Of a stretch of DNA of 64,000 nucleotides, positions 25,986-36,826 are shown piece after piece (positions within the stretch are counted from its first letter, which is position 1; each line of letters opens with the position of its first letter). The notes below the pieces were generated by a model. The model was given only the letters and a program-made list of their open reading frames with translations, was not told the DNA's origin and made no database searches. This stretch comes from Purshia tridentata (Eukaryota > Streptophyta > Magnoliopsida > Rosales > Rosaceae). The DNA is taken from NCBI GenBank assembly GCA_003254885.1, contig QANT01001786.1, positions 62,001 to 126,000 on the forward strand, in the 5' to 3' direction. Both the position numbers and the translations under genes were made by a program.

Positions 25986-28359
25986 TGCTTACCAAAATGT
26001 CCAATATAATTTATCAAGCTAGCTAGCTAGGTGCTGACTTCACAATTAATGTTCACATACGTATGTTACGTACGTAGTACTCTGTATAATTTCTAGAACG
26101 ACTCATATTTTATATATCATATGATGCCACCGCGCATTGCATAAACTTATCAATTATGATCATGTAATTAATTTTAAAATTTCATTTCCTAATTAAGCAC
26201 TGAATTGGCCGGAATTAATCAAATGCTCCAACACAACTCCATGATCTCGATGGATCACTAATTCCATTCTCTAAATCAATAACAAAAATAAAAAAGGATT
26301 GGCAGTGCATGCATGCATGTCGGAGTTATATTTTTAGTTTTCGTTTCATATAGAGAGTATATATATATATTCAATTCATGATAATTAATTCATCTCAAGG
26401 AGATAGGTTAGTAATCCCATTACATTCATGAAAAATAAACAATATTGTGTTTATATGGAATGATAAAGAAAACCATTTTTCAATTTTCTAATGTGCACCT
26501 TAATTTATTGCTGTGTATGTCATCCATATCTATCTTATTAATATATTGATAGATATCTGGAAGCCCATATCCCTTTCTGACTAGCCAAAAGACCCTACAT
26601 ATGAAGTAATCGATCATAAACAACTCAATGACGTACCCCTCCATATATAAAGGCAACTCAATCAGATTAATTATACATTATGTATAGCAAAAAAATGAAA
26701 AATTCAAATATATGTATATCAGTTGTAATTTTCTCAGCAAAGTATTGGCACTTTTTTATTTTTTTGAACGCCCCGTGTCGAACTGATTATCGACTTTATG
26801 TTAGGTTTTAATCTAATATGAAGTTTTCAAAAATTTCATTTTACATCTTAAAAAGTTATGTGGTAACCGGTCGAAAATATACCTTAAAAGTTTAGTGAAG
26901 GAAGAAGCACCAAGTACTTGTTGTAAGGCTTGATTTTTATAAAATAAAATAAAATTGCCGAGCACTTAGTATGTGATGGATGTCTGATAAAAATAAAGAC
27001 CGTTTAAGAGAAAATTTATATATATATGTAGGTGTTAGAATGAGTAAAGTGATGGAAGGTACGTAGCGCACCTAGCCTGCTGACTCACCAATGTATGTCA
27101 GTAGTGATTGCCACGCAGGCAGGCAGGAGACCGTAATTGGTTTGGGGGACTAACTAATTAATTAATTAGGGTTTAATTAAGACTGGTTTTAATTTGGAGG
27201 ACCTTTCAAAATCTCCAAAGCTATATATATGGCAAAGGAAAGATAAAATAGAAGTTTGGGCGAAAAAGAAAAAGAAGAAAATTAAGATAAAATAAATGTA
27301 CTAAAAAGTAGAAAGCTGAAAGCCGCACGTACGTATAGGACTGACTTGACTCAACTCAGTCTCTGATACAACTCACTCAGACATAATTATATAATTATAT
27401 AAATATAAATATGATGGGTTAATTCAGAGCATTTACATGGATCACGCGCCGACGGTGTGTACTTTTCAGTACGTGAAGGGCGGTGGGTAGTGGGTACGTA
27501 GGTATGTGCATGCAGGCCTAGTGATCAGTAGTGGCTGCTGAAGTCGGTCGTCGCAGCAAGTACAGCATGACTGGGCATTACTGGATTCATCGTAACCCAA
27601 ACCCCAAAGTATAAGAAATAAAGATGATGGCTTTAACTGTTTAATCCACATCTACTATGTGTACGTGCAATTCAAATTTTACACGGTGCCAAACACTCAT
27701 CGCCTTTCTTATAATTAATTAAGATTTAAGATGTATATATCTATCCATGCATGTTGGCAATGGAATTTGGATTTGATCAACAGCGTATATGAAATTACTA
27801 TTAGAGATGTATAAATAATTAAATACTAGATATGATATCATACAACCGGCCAGTTTTTAATGCTCTGCTACCTACCTGTAAAGTTGCACTGCATGCATGA
27901 ATATGGATCTAAACTGTCATTTTCTACATATTTTTATACAGGCTAATTTTTGTGATATGATATCTAACATGTAATATTATTAAGATTATCAATATTAACA
28001 TTTTTAATCTGACGATGTAATTATATATAAGGAAGTACTAATTAATGAGGGTACTTATGTGGGAATTGTGAATCTTTCAATTATTAATTATGAGTTTTGT
28101 TATCTTTTTGTGTTTGGCATTCAAATCGAAGAACCTGTCACCAAGGAGAACAGGGTAAGAGGTACAGTCTTTCTCTCTAAAGATTAACGTACCCAAAAAG
28201 ATCTTTAATCATCTTTATCTTTATCTGATATTGATAACCACAGAATTAAGGGCTTTTGGGTTTGAGTGCATGATTTGTTCAAAAGGTGGCACATAGTCAT
28301 ATATGAGATTTTCTCGGGAAAAGGGTAAAAGATAGAGATAATGGTGAATGCTACGAGAG

Positions 28360-28560
28360 GACGTCATTTGAGAGAGTGGACCGAAATGAATAAAGAAAAA
28401 GAATAATGTCACGGGGATAATGGCAACAACAGAGGGCGTGGTACCCTCCTTGGAGACAAACACACCGTACGGAACGAGCTTCCCCAGTAGGCTCGGCACC
28501 CGAAGCAACCCCCGATCCCCAGGTCCGAGATCCAGGCTCGGTCCTCATGCATTTCCCACA
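28360..28560. other. GC-rich island B, similar to island A
   Basis: About 200 bp with much higher GC than the desert around it. It shares ordered blocks with island A near 25.4 kb. It also has internal inverted words (CGAGATCCAGGCTCGG and GTAGGCTCGGCACC against GGAACGAGC), so a folded RNA is possible. The minus-strand frames give short peptides of under 100 residues with no known motif. Function unknown. Confidence 0.45.
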
Positions 28561-29198
28561 CTAGTTTAACTTAATGGACTTGGACCTCCAAATTAATTGT
28601 TAATTATATATACAGACTAAGTTCTTCAAGCCCTGTCAGGCTGTCAGGGTAGTCAAGATTCAAGATATGTAATTGGTGCATGTTGCATTCATTCGAAACT
28701 TACATGTCCACAATGAAGGAGGGTTTTGTTTTGTATTTGGTTAAACGTACATGTTGCTGTTGGTAGAGATCCATCAACAATACATTAATTAGCATGTATA
28801 GTCAAAATTAACTGTCCATTCAGGTAAGTTTTCAACCACAAAGGAATATTTATATATATTATAACTTTCTAATTAATTTTTGAGAGAGAGAGAGAGAAGG
28901 ATAGATAGAGACAGAAGTTGGGTTGCATAGAGATTTGGGGACATAAATAGTCAAGATATGTGTTGCGGTTCAATGATTCAATATAACCCCTTTCCGTTAA
29001 ATTTGACACACAAGATTCAGAAAAGCAAGGTTGTGATCGTGGGGCTCTCTCTATCTTAATTTCTGTCTCTCTGTGTGCGTCATTGTTGCCTACTAGTGAC
29101 AAAACAATTAAATTAAGGGCATTGTTGCTTAATGGGTAATGCATGAATATATCACCCACATACTCTACATATATCATAATCATCTATTCATACATTAT

Positions 29199-29495
29199 CT
29201 ACCAATATTCACGATCGAGGTTGATTTTTAAGGATTTTAGACTTTCTGCTTTATTTATTTATGCTTAACTCTTTTAATTCTAACTATGTACTATAACTTT
29301 AAGAGTTTGTGTAGCTTCACTTACACTGTAAAACTACTCCCAATTTATTTTATATTAATATATGATCATGATATGTATACATAATCATACTTTAGCTACC
29401 AATATACACAGTCGAGGTTGATTTGGAATGATATGGATTCTCTACTCAATTTGTTTTTATTTCTTTCAATTCTAACCATGTAGTATAAATACAAT
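29199..29495. repeat. Tandem duplication, 197-bp period
   Basis: A segment starting CTACCAATATTCACGATCGAGG at 29199 returns at 29396 as CTACCAATATACACAGTCGAGG. Similarity continues for roughly 100 bp, through GTTGATTT and TTTTAATTCTAACTATGTA versus TTTCAATTCTAACCATGTA. The copies have diverged, so the duplication is old. Confidence 0.7.
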
Positions 29496-29660
29496 AATTT
29501 ATATATACAATTGTACTATATATATTACTAAAAAGTTGTTATAAATTTATTTCATCTTTCATTTTTAACATTAAATGATTAATAAATACATAGTTAAGAT
29601 TAAAAATTAAATAAAAACAAATGGAAGAAAACAAGTAAAAGATTTGAATCCAAATGTTCA
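29430..29660. mobile_element. Candidate foldback element
   Basis: The left arm (ATGGATTCTCTACTCAA, then TTTGTTTTTATTTCTTT and TCTAACCATGTA) reads on the minus strand of the right arm as TTTGGATTCAAATC, TTTGTTTTTATTTAAT and CTTAACTATGTA. A third copy of the arm forms part of the 197-bp duplication just upstream. No clear target duplication was found. Confidence 0.4.
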
Positions 29661-30495
29661 CATGCGATGATGATGAATATATAAAGCAGTAAAAGCTAGC
29701 TTCATGCATGCTTAAAGTCCAAAAATGGACACCCACCAACCCATTAAGCTCGCTCTTTAACACTCCCTTTGAAATATATTATACCATGTATTCGACTACT
29801 GCTTTGGTCTTTGTGTGTTTTCAATTTTGTTTTTCCTAATTACAAACGAGATCCAAACCCTAGTCGTTGAAACCCACCCTAAAAAAAGGGCTTTTTACCT
29901 ACTACACTAGAGTAATTTACATGCCCAAACAGTCAATAGCTAAAATATTTAGGCACTTGCAACTAAACTAAGCTATTCCATGAGGTATATATATTATAGG
30001 AATTCGAAAAATTTAATCTGCCGGCTTACTACTTACTTTAATCATGGGGGTATGAGAAAAGAATCTATGCACTGATCACTTTTTAAGGTTTAAAAACAAC
30101 TCCCGAAAATATTCAAGAATGAGAAGAAGCCCAATCCCTTTCCAAGGCCCAAGTCCAAGTCCAAATTGCCTAACTTTTGACTCATCCATTGTTAATTGGG
30201 GCTTATTTGCTTCATTTTCTTTCTTTAAAAACTTTAAATATGCTAAATTATTAAATTATAGTAGTGGGAGCAGTTTGATTTTTTTGGCCAAGAGGGAGCT
30301 AGCAGTTTGATTAAAGAGGAAGAAAGATGCTATTTGCACCAACTTTTTCAAAAATTATTATTTTTCAATTTCTATGACTTTCACATTAAACTCTACAAAA
30401 ATAATAAAAACTAACAAAAAAAATTTTGTCAATAAATTAATAAAGTATAAATTAAAACACAAATATTGAAAAAAGAAGTTGAGGCATTATGGATT

Positions 30496-30737
30496 GAGTG
30501 CTTATATTTCTATTTTTTCTACCCACCTTTATTTTATACCTCTTATTAAATTTTTAGAAAATAACGTGAATAATGATAGTTTGATAAAATTTCTTTATTG
30601 TTGTTGTCATTTTGAGTCACTTGATATGCGCTCCTATTATACGTTTATACCCCATATTATATTTTTAAAATTTAATATGGGATACAAAAATAAAATAAGT
30701 GAAAAAATAAGACAAAGAGGTGAGAATATAAGCACTT
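30496..30737. mobile_element. Candidate short foldback element (about 240 bp)
   Basis: The left end reads AGTGCTTATATTTCTA; the right end on the minus strand reads AGTGCTTATATTCTCA. Both are followed inward by T-rich sequence and ACCT. No firm target duplication is visible, so this is a weak call. An 87-codon open frame that spans it is judged spurious. Confidence 0.4.
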
Positions 30738-32934
30738 TATGAATTTTTCATAGAGAGAATATTTGGAGGAAGCATGCTTTACTTCACACGGGTTGGGCTT
30801 TATATAATTTGCTCAACATATTAAGAAGCTCATAAGAGTCAGGCCCAAGACCACTTGTGAGACCTTTACACTACACACACAATGAACTCCATGCTAAATG
30901 GACTGACCCATAGAAACAAAACAAAACATCGGGCTCGAAACTAATTACTACTAAAAGTGGACCGATAATCAATCCAGACTGAAACTGATTATAGGCTTAT
31001 AGCACACCTAATAAGACTATAACAAAAGAAACTAACAACATTTTAAAGGGAAGCTTTGATCTTCTTGTGGGCTGTAGTGTTTTTCCTAGTTTATTCTTTT
31101 GTGCTTTTTAGCCACCATAAGATGTTACATTTTCTTACTGAGCTCAAACAAAGAGAAAGAAGTGAAGAATTTTGAACTCAGTTCAGCTAAAAGCTAACTC
31201 CTTATTCTATTTAACCCATTGTTTTTTTTCCTCTTTGTGATTCTATCTTTGTGACTTTCTTGCCACAATAAACAAAGAAAAAAAGAATTGTTCTTAGCTT
31301 GTGAGCAGTAATTCCTTTTTGAGATCCCACCACGTATGGTAAAGCGTGGAGCCAGAATAGTACCTTTTTATATCCTGCAATCATAGTTTATAATCTATAT
31401 TTATACCTTTACCTTTGTTCTTTCAATTTGATTGCTCTAAACATTAGTTTACAGGAAATTAATGAGGCATGTGGGCTTTTTGCTAATATCCTGGTGATAT
31501 TTTACACGAGTAAAGTTGGAAAAGTTACCCTTTTCAATATGACTATTGGTGTAATTAATTTCGATTATATGCATATTATTGAGCAATTATTGTTGTTGTC
31601 TTTCTATATTTTGCTAACTCCTCCAGCACAGAATTAGAATATTGCCCACCTTATTTTCCTTTTGGAAATCAACAGGGGATGACCCCCAAAGGAACAAACA
31701 AAAAACAAAAACAAAAGAAACAGAATCAACACGAAAGTGATTTTCAGTTTCAATTATTTGTGAACTAAAACCATACTGAATTCTTGGTCTTACATTTTAG
31801 TTTAGCAAAAGTGGAGCCTATGCAGTAGCTTCGTTTGCAGGCAAGTGATAATGATGAGTCGTCCAAAACCCAGCAGGAAAAACAAGGTTGACAATTAATA
31901 GGTCATTTTGAAAAACTACAATGGTATATAAAAATTAACTGAGGTTCAAACATTTTTTATTTAAAAAATTCTCGAATATTATTCTAAAATTAATGAGATT
32001 TAAATCCTAAAATTATCATATTATATCATCCTAATATTGTTAGTGTTGGTTTGTACCAAATATCTTAGGATTTGATCATGATTATGTGAAAATTGACCTT
32101 ATATCTTAAAAAAATAAATTCAAGCAAAAATATAGATAACTACAGAATTGGACCTACACTTAAGTTTTTCGTATATTTATCCTTACTATAATCATCACCA
32201 TTATACCTTATTTGTGTAGGGACGAGGGAGGTAAAAGGAGGAAGGATCCTGAAATTGGAAAAGGTGAGGAGTGTAAAATAATCATATCAGAGAGGACACA
32301 TATCTTATTCTGATTAGTTTAAGTTCACTCAAATCATGACATCCCTCTCACTTTATCTAGACTTTTATTTTTATCATTGAATATATGGGTTAGTTATTTA
32401 ATTGCTAGAAGCCTAAATTGGCCTTCATCAATACCTATCTTTTCGTCAGTTTGTAGCCCCTGAAGGAAGCAAGGTATAATTGATCAACTACCACCACAGT
32501 TTCATCACACAAAATCATAACTCCCCCAAATTAATGATTGAACATCTCTACCCTATTGGGGTTGGGGAGGGAAGACACAGAGAGAGAGAGAGATGCTGTG
32601 ACAGTCTCAAACTAAATCACTATGATTTTAAGAAAGAGCTCTTCATCTGAAAGTTGGGAGACTAAATATACAGATAACTTCATACTATCAGAAATCAGCA
32701 CCACAGAAATAGAAAATGAATTCTTCCAAGGACAACAGCATCCAAGAACGAACAATATTGATAATATTCACTATTGTAGTAACCCCATTTATTTCTGATG
32801 AACTGAATAACAGATTAAAAGGGCTCGAAACATTTTCATCTAAGTACAGAAAGAATGTAGAAGAGAGAGCAAACCCATTGGATACAATATCAAAACACAT
32901 CCACACACACAAACAATACATGGTATACGGCGGC

Positions 32935-34366
32935 TTACTCGAAGAATTCCCAATTAAACTTAGGGGGGACAGACTTATTGGTGGCTGAGGTGGATGTGGA
33001 TGTTGAAGAGGCTGTTGGAATCAATGCTGGGGAAGAATCAAATGTCTCCCACTGTGTGGTAACAACTACAGGCCCTGATGTTGAATGCCTTGAAGATTGT
33101 TGCTGTTGATGATGTATAGGTAAATTCCCATCTGAATAACTTGTTGGCTGCTCATGAACTGGTGATAGTATATGCCCATTGGAATGATTTTGAGGCTGGT
33201 GATGGGTTGCTGCACGTCTCTGCCCATTTGAATGCCTCTGCTTCTGCACTTGCTTTGGAGTCTGACTTCCATTGCTGCTTGGCATGGAGTTTTTAACTTT
33301 CAATATATCCAGAGCTTCAACGTACTTCTGCACTCTTCTCACCTTGAAAATAAACAATTTTTGAACATTTTTGAAGTTGTGCTTGAACAATTTATGAACA
33401 TTTTGAATGACCATAATAATCCAAATTACCTGCATTTTCCTCTGCAATTTCACATCTCCATCCCCCATGATTCCGTCTAATTTAAGCAACTGATTCATCA
33501 ATTGCTCAATTAGACTAAGCACATCTTGTTCTGCAACTTTTGCACCTTTAGTAACTATTGATTCAAGAGTCGACACCTACAATCCCAACCAAAGTTACAA
33601 TTTCCAAAACCAAGTATGAAATATGAAGAAGAAATCTTTGCCTACACGTCTGGTATATATAGCACTTTGTAATTTGTGAAGACCTCAAGACAATAATAAT
33701 AATAATACCTGGCCAGCAAGCCTATCTACTTCCAAGCTGATTTCTGAGATGGACTTTGATGCCTTCTCCATCTTCGCATTGCGTCGCATTTCAAGATAGC
33801 GCTTTTCTTGGCTAATAGGGTCCTCAACTAACACAATCTTTGATCGGTCTTTGACCCCTGAAATGTCAAGAAAGGCCTTTGAATCCCTCTCCTTGTCTTT
33901 GAATATCAGCTTCTGATCTTCATGGTGCAAACCCGTTGGTCCAACCAACATTTTCTTCAAGTCCCCTGCACAATCAGGATTATTAGATAACACACCACAA
34001 TCAATAACACTCACACACTTCTCAATTCCAATACCAATGTAAATTATGCAATTGCTCAAGGCTCAAAACCCAATTTACAAACATAAAGTTAATTAGGAGA
34101 TTGTAATGAAATTTACCAAAGGATGAATGAGCACTGATATTGATTTCATGGTACGTGGACCCATATTTGACCCGAACTCGAATTGTCGGCGGAGGGGCCA
34201 AGTTCCGATCAGCGTCTAGATTTCGCTTCTGGACCAACATTCCTCCGGGTCTTAGCTCCCATTCGGATGGCCCGACCCCGGACTCAGCAGCTCCACCACC
34301 GTCTGAACTTCCGTTCATGTGTGACACTGACACCCCTGCTGTTGTCTTTGTCTTCATCCTCATCAT
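32935..34366 (-). CDS. BAG1: BAG family molecular chaperone regulator 1-like (UBL + BAG domains)
   Basis: Co-chaperone that binds the Hsp70/Hsc70 ATPase domain through its BAG domain. The ubiquitin-like domain links clients to the proteasome. Exons on the minus strand: 34366-34117, 33965-33709, 33576-33430, 33342-32935, giving 353 residues (Arabidopsis BAG1 is about 340). The N-terminus is a Gly/Ser-rich leader ending in ELRPGGMLVQKRN. The UBL domain spans about 61-132 (IRVRVKYGSTYHEINI through DRSKIVLVEDP). The BAG domain spans about 152-232 (EISLEVDRLAGQV, LLKLDGIMGDGDVKLQRK, RRVQKYVEALDILKVK). The tail is Gln/Ser-rich and ends in WETFDSSP and KFNWEFFE, as in plant BAG1-4. BAG1 over BAG2-4 is chosen by gene order. 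The start has two adjacent Met codons (34366, 34363). G-boxes lie about 1 kb upstream. Confidence 0.93.
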
Positions 34367-35280
34367 CTTCCTAGAGATCTCTCTCAGATTTTTTGCTTCT
34401 TGGCGATCTGTGTCAAAAAATTATAGATACCCAATTAAAAGAAAGCTTGTTAGACCAGACCCTGTTTCGCAATTCTCTGACCCCAGCATCGATCACACCA
34501 ACAACAGCCACATGTAGACAGAGAATGTGCAGAGAAAAACCACAACTTTTGCTTTGCTTTACAGAAGAAGAATCAATGGCGTCTTGCTAAAGAAACAAAC
34601 CCAACCAACGCCTCATTCACCTTTAAAGTTGAAACCTTATGCTTGAAGCAAAAAGGATCACTGAACCAGCTGTGTAGAGAACCTGCCAGGCCTCAGATTA
34701 CAGATCTCTTCAGCCTAATGCAGTCAAACAGCACAAGACTTTTCTAGGAAAAAATAAAAATATGCCCAAGAAAACAAAAACCCAAGAAGCTTAACCCTGA
34801 GATTTTCCCAAAGAAGGTGCCGGAAAAATCAATGTGAAATCAGAATCCAAGAAATTACAAAGTCTCTCTGCCTCTCTCTCTTTTTTTCTTCTGGTTCTGG
34901 AGAACTCGAGGAAGAAGAGGAGGAGGAAAAATAAAAAAGAGTATAAAAAACAAGTGGCTAGCCAGCTAAGTGAGCTGTTGGAAGCTCATTATTATATATA
35001 TGAATTAATCATTAAATATAGCCACCATAATTATGCATAAATAATTATTCATCACAATATTTATAAGAAATTTTGAGAAATAAAAAGAAAAAAAGAAAAA
35101 GAAAAGCCAGAGAAAAGTGAAGGAGACTACGAAAGCCGCCAAAGCTGTTTTTGTTGTGTCTTCAAAGGTTAAAAAAAACACGGAGAGCAAACTTGGCGTC
35201 ATTCACCAAAGTACCCAGGGGGTTTTTTCCAGTACTTGTACGCTTCATATAGAAAAGTTCCAGACGTTGTTTTTTGTTTC

Positions 35281-35444
35281 GACACGTGTCCAAGCCGGGG
35301 TAGTTTGGGAATTAACCGGCGACGTAATCATTGTTTTGCTAATTAGGGTGATTTACGTCGCACACGTGGGAGATTAACGTGGAAGTCGCGGCGCTCACTT
35401 TGGGGTTAATCGGTGGTTGGGTAATAAGCCCCGTCCCACACGTG
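35281..35444. promoter_or_regulatory. Cluster of three G-boxes upstream of BAG1
   Basis: CACGTG occurs at 35283-35288 (inside the palindrome GACACGTGTC), 35363-35368 and 35439-35444, at even 76-80 bp spacing, with more ACGT cores nearby (GACGTAAT, TTACGTCG, AACGTGG). G-box and ABRE-like elements are bound by bZIP and bHLH factors. The group lies 0.9-1.1 kb before the BAG1 start codon. The link to BAG1 is inferred from position. Confidence 0.6.
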
Positions 35445-36701
35445 TTCCATTTTATTTTATATTTTTTCTTTGGTTATTTTAATATGTTTTTGTCTTCCGA
35501 AAAGTCATTCTGTTTTAACTATTAAACTTTTTTAATTAGCACAAAAAAATTAATTGATTTTGATGAATAAAGTTTTTCACTGTAGATTAAAATTTAATAA
35601 GTGTGCAAATAATATGGTGGTGTACTGTAATATGTGTGCCTCTTTCTTTTTCATAATGGTTTAAGATCTCTTTTTGTCAGGTAAAATTTCGGAGCTGATT
35701 TTTGGGTAGTGAGTATGAAATACGAGTGATCTTCGGCCATTAGATTAAGATTTAAAAAAGATGTAGAAGGATCACAAATCTTAAAGAAATATTTAATAAA
35801 TAAAAATCCAAGAAGATCACACGTCATGTTCGTGGAAATAATTAACCTCAATTGTTGAAAATCTTGAGGGGTGTAAAAAATTAAATTTGGAGTAAATCAG
35901 ATAATTGATATGGATGAATTAAAATTTACTTGATTTCAGCATATTATTAAGAGTAATAATACTCCCCTTATCTAATAACGTACGTAATACTACACCCTTC
36001 CAAAAATATGAAATGATGTGGCAATGAATTTTTTATTCAAATACAGACATATACTTTGAACCTTATTTATTACTAATAAATAAGATACACACATGCATAT
36101 ATGTATTGGAGTACATTGTTTAGTAAATAAATTTGGTGAAATATGATTTAGGGACTTAAAAAATTTTGTATTTAATATGTATTTGCTATGAATTGTACAT
36201 CTTATGGTATGGTATGAATTTATTACTCTTATTGTTATCATTATTAATTGATAAGATCTGGTTTTATCGTGATACATAATACATTATAACGTTAGAAAAT
36301 TCCACAGCAAATAAATAGGGTTCGTTATTCATATATCCAAAAAAGAAAAAGAAAAAGTGAATGAGAAGAACTGGGCAGAATTTGTCGGCTCCTAACTCAT
36401 ATGTTTCTGTGAAGTAACTATAGTAGAGTCAAGTACTTAAAGAACAGGAATAAAGCTTCATTTTCCTTTGTGGGGTTGCTTTGCTTTGCTCTGTCTATTT
36501 GTCTTCTTTTTTTTTTTTTCTTTTCTCTACTCTGTTTTTTTATGGTAATTGAAAATTGAAATCTTCCCAATCTATATTGAGATGGTCTAAAGATTCTTAC
36601 TAACCTAGGTTGCACAGAAAGTACATACCAAAACGAAGGAAACAGTACGTTCTTAAGAGAAAAAACAAAGTTAAAAAGAAATATTGAATATGAACTGTTA
36701 A

Positions 36702-36826
36702 TGACGTCACATGAGGAGCAATTTTACTGGAACAAGAGTCTGACTTTAAAACAAACAAAGTCCACCGTCGTCGCGCACCGACACTCCTACACGTGCGAGA
36801 AACACGAGCGAGCTTCGTCCCACGTG
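36702..36826. promoter_or_regulatory. Second ACGT-element group (TGACGTCA and two G-boxes)
   Basis: The palindrome TGACGTCA at 36702-36709 is followed by CACGTG at 36790-36795 and 36821-36826, inside a GC-rich patch. It could be a distal element of BAG1 or the edge of an unrecognised promoter. No gene starts are visible next to it. Confidence 0.4.

Larger units (their letters stand above)
17471..32934. other. Gene desert, 17.5-32.9 kb
   Basis: About 15.5 kb of very AT-rich DNA between the MATE and BAG genes, which are direct neighbours in Arabidopsis as I recall it. No open frame here has family motifs or a convincing exon chain. It holds several small foldback or duplicated repeats (listed separately), many TA and TTAA runs, and a few GC-richer islands near 22.1, 25.4, 27.5 and 28.45 kb. 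I see no tRNA, rRNA, known miRNA sequence or LTR pair. It may hold noncoding transcripts or distant regulatory DNA. Confidence 0.6.

Noticed and set aside
27445-27465. CGACGGTGTGTAC, similar to the universal small-subunit rRNA 3' region
   Set aside because: The similarity is limited to about a dozen bases with no rRNA sequence around it.
28505-28545. Partial likeness to miR166 (TCGGACC on the minus strand) in GC island B
   Set aside because: The match stops after seven bases and the rest of the mature sequence is different.
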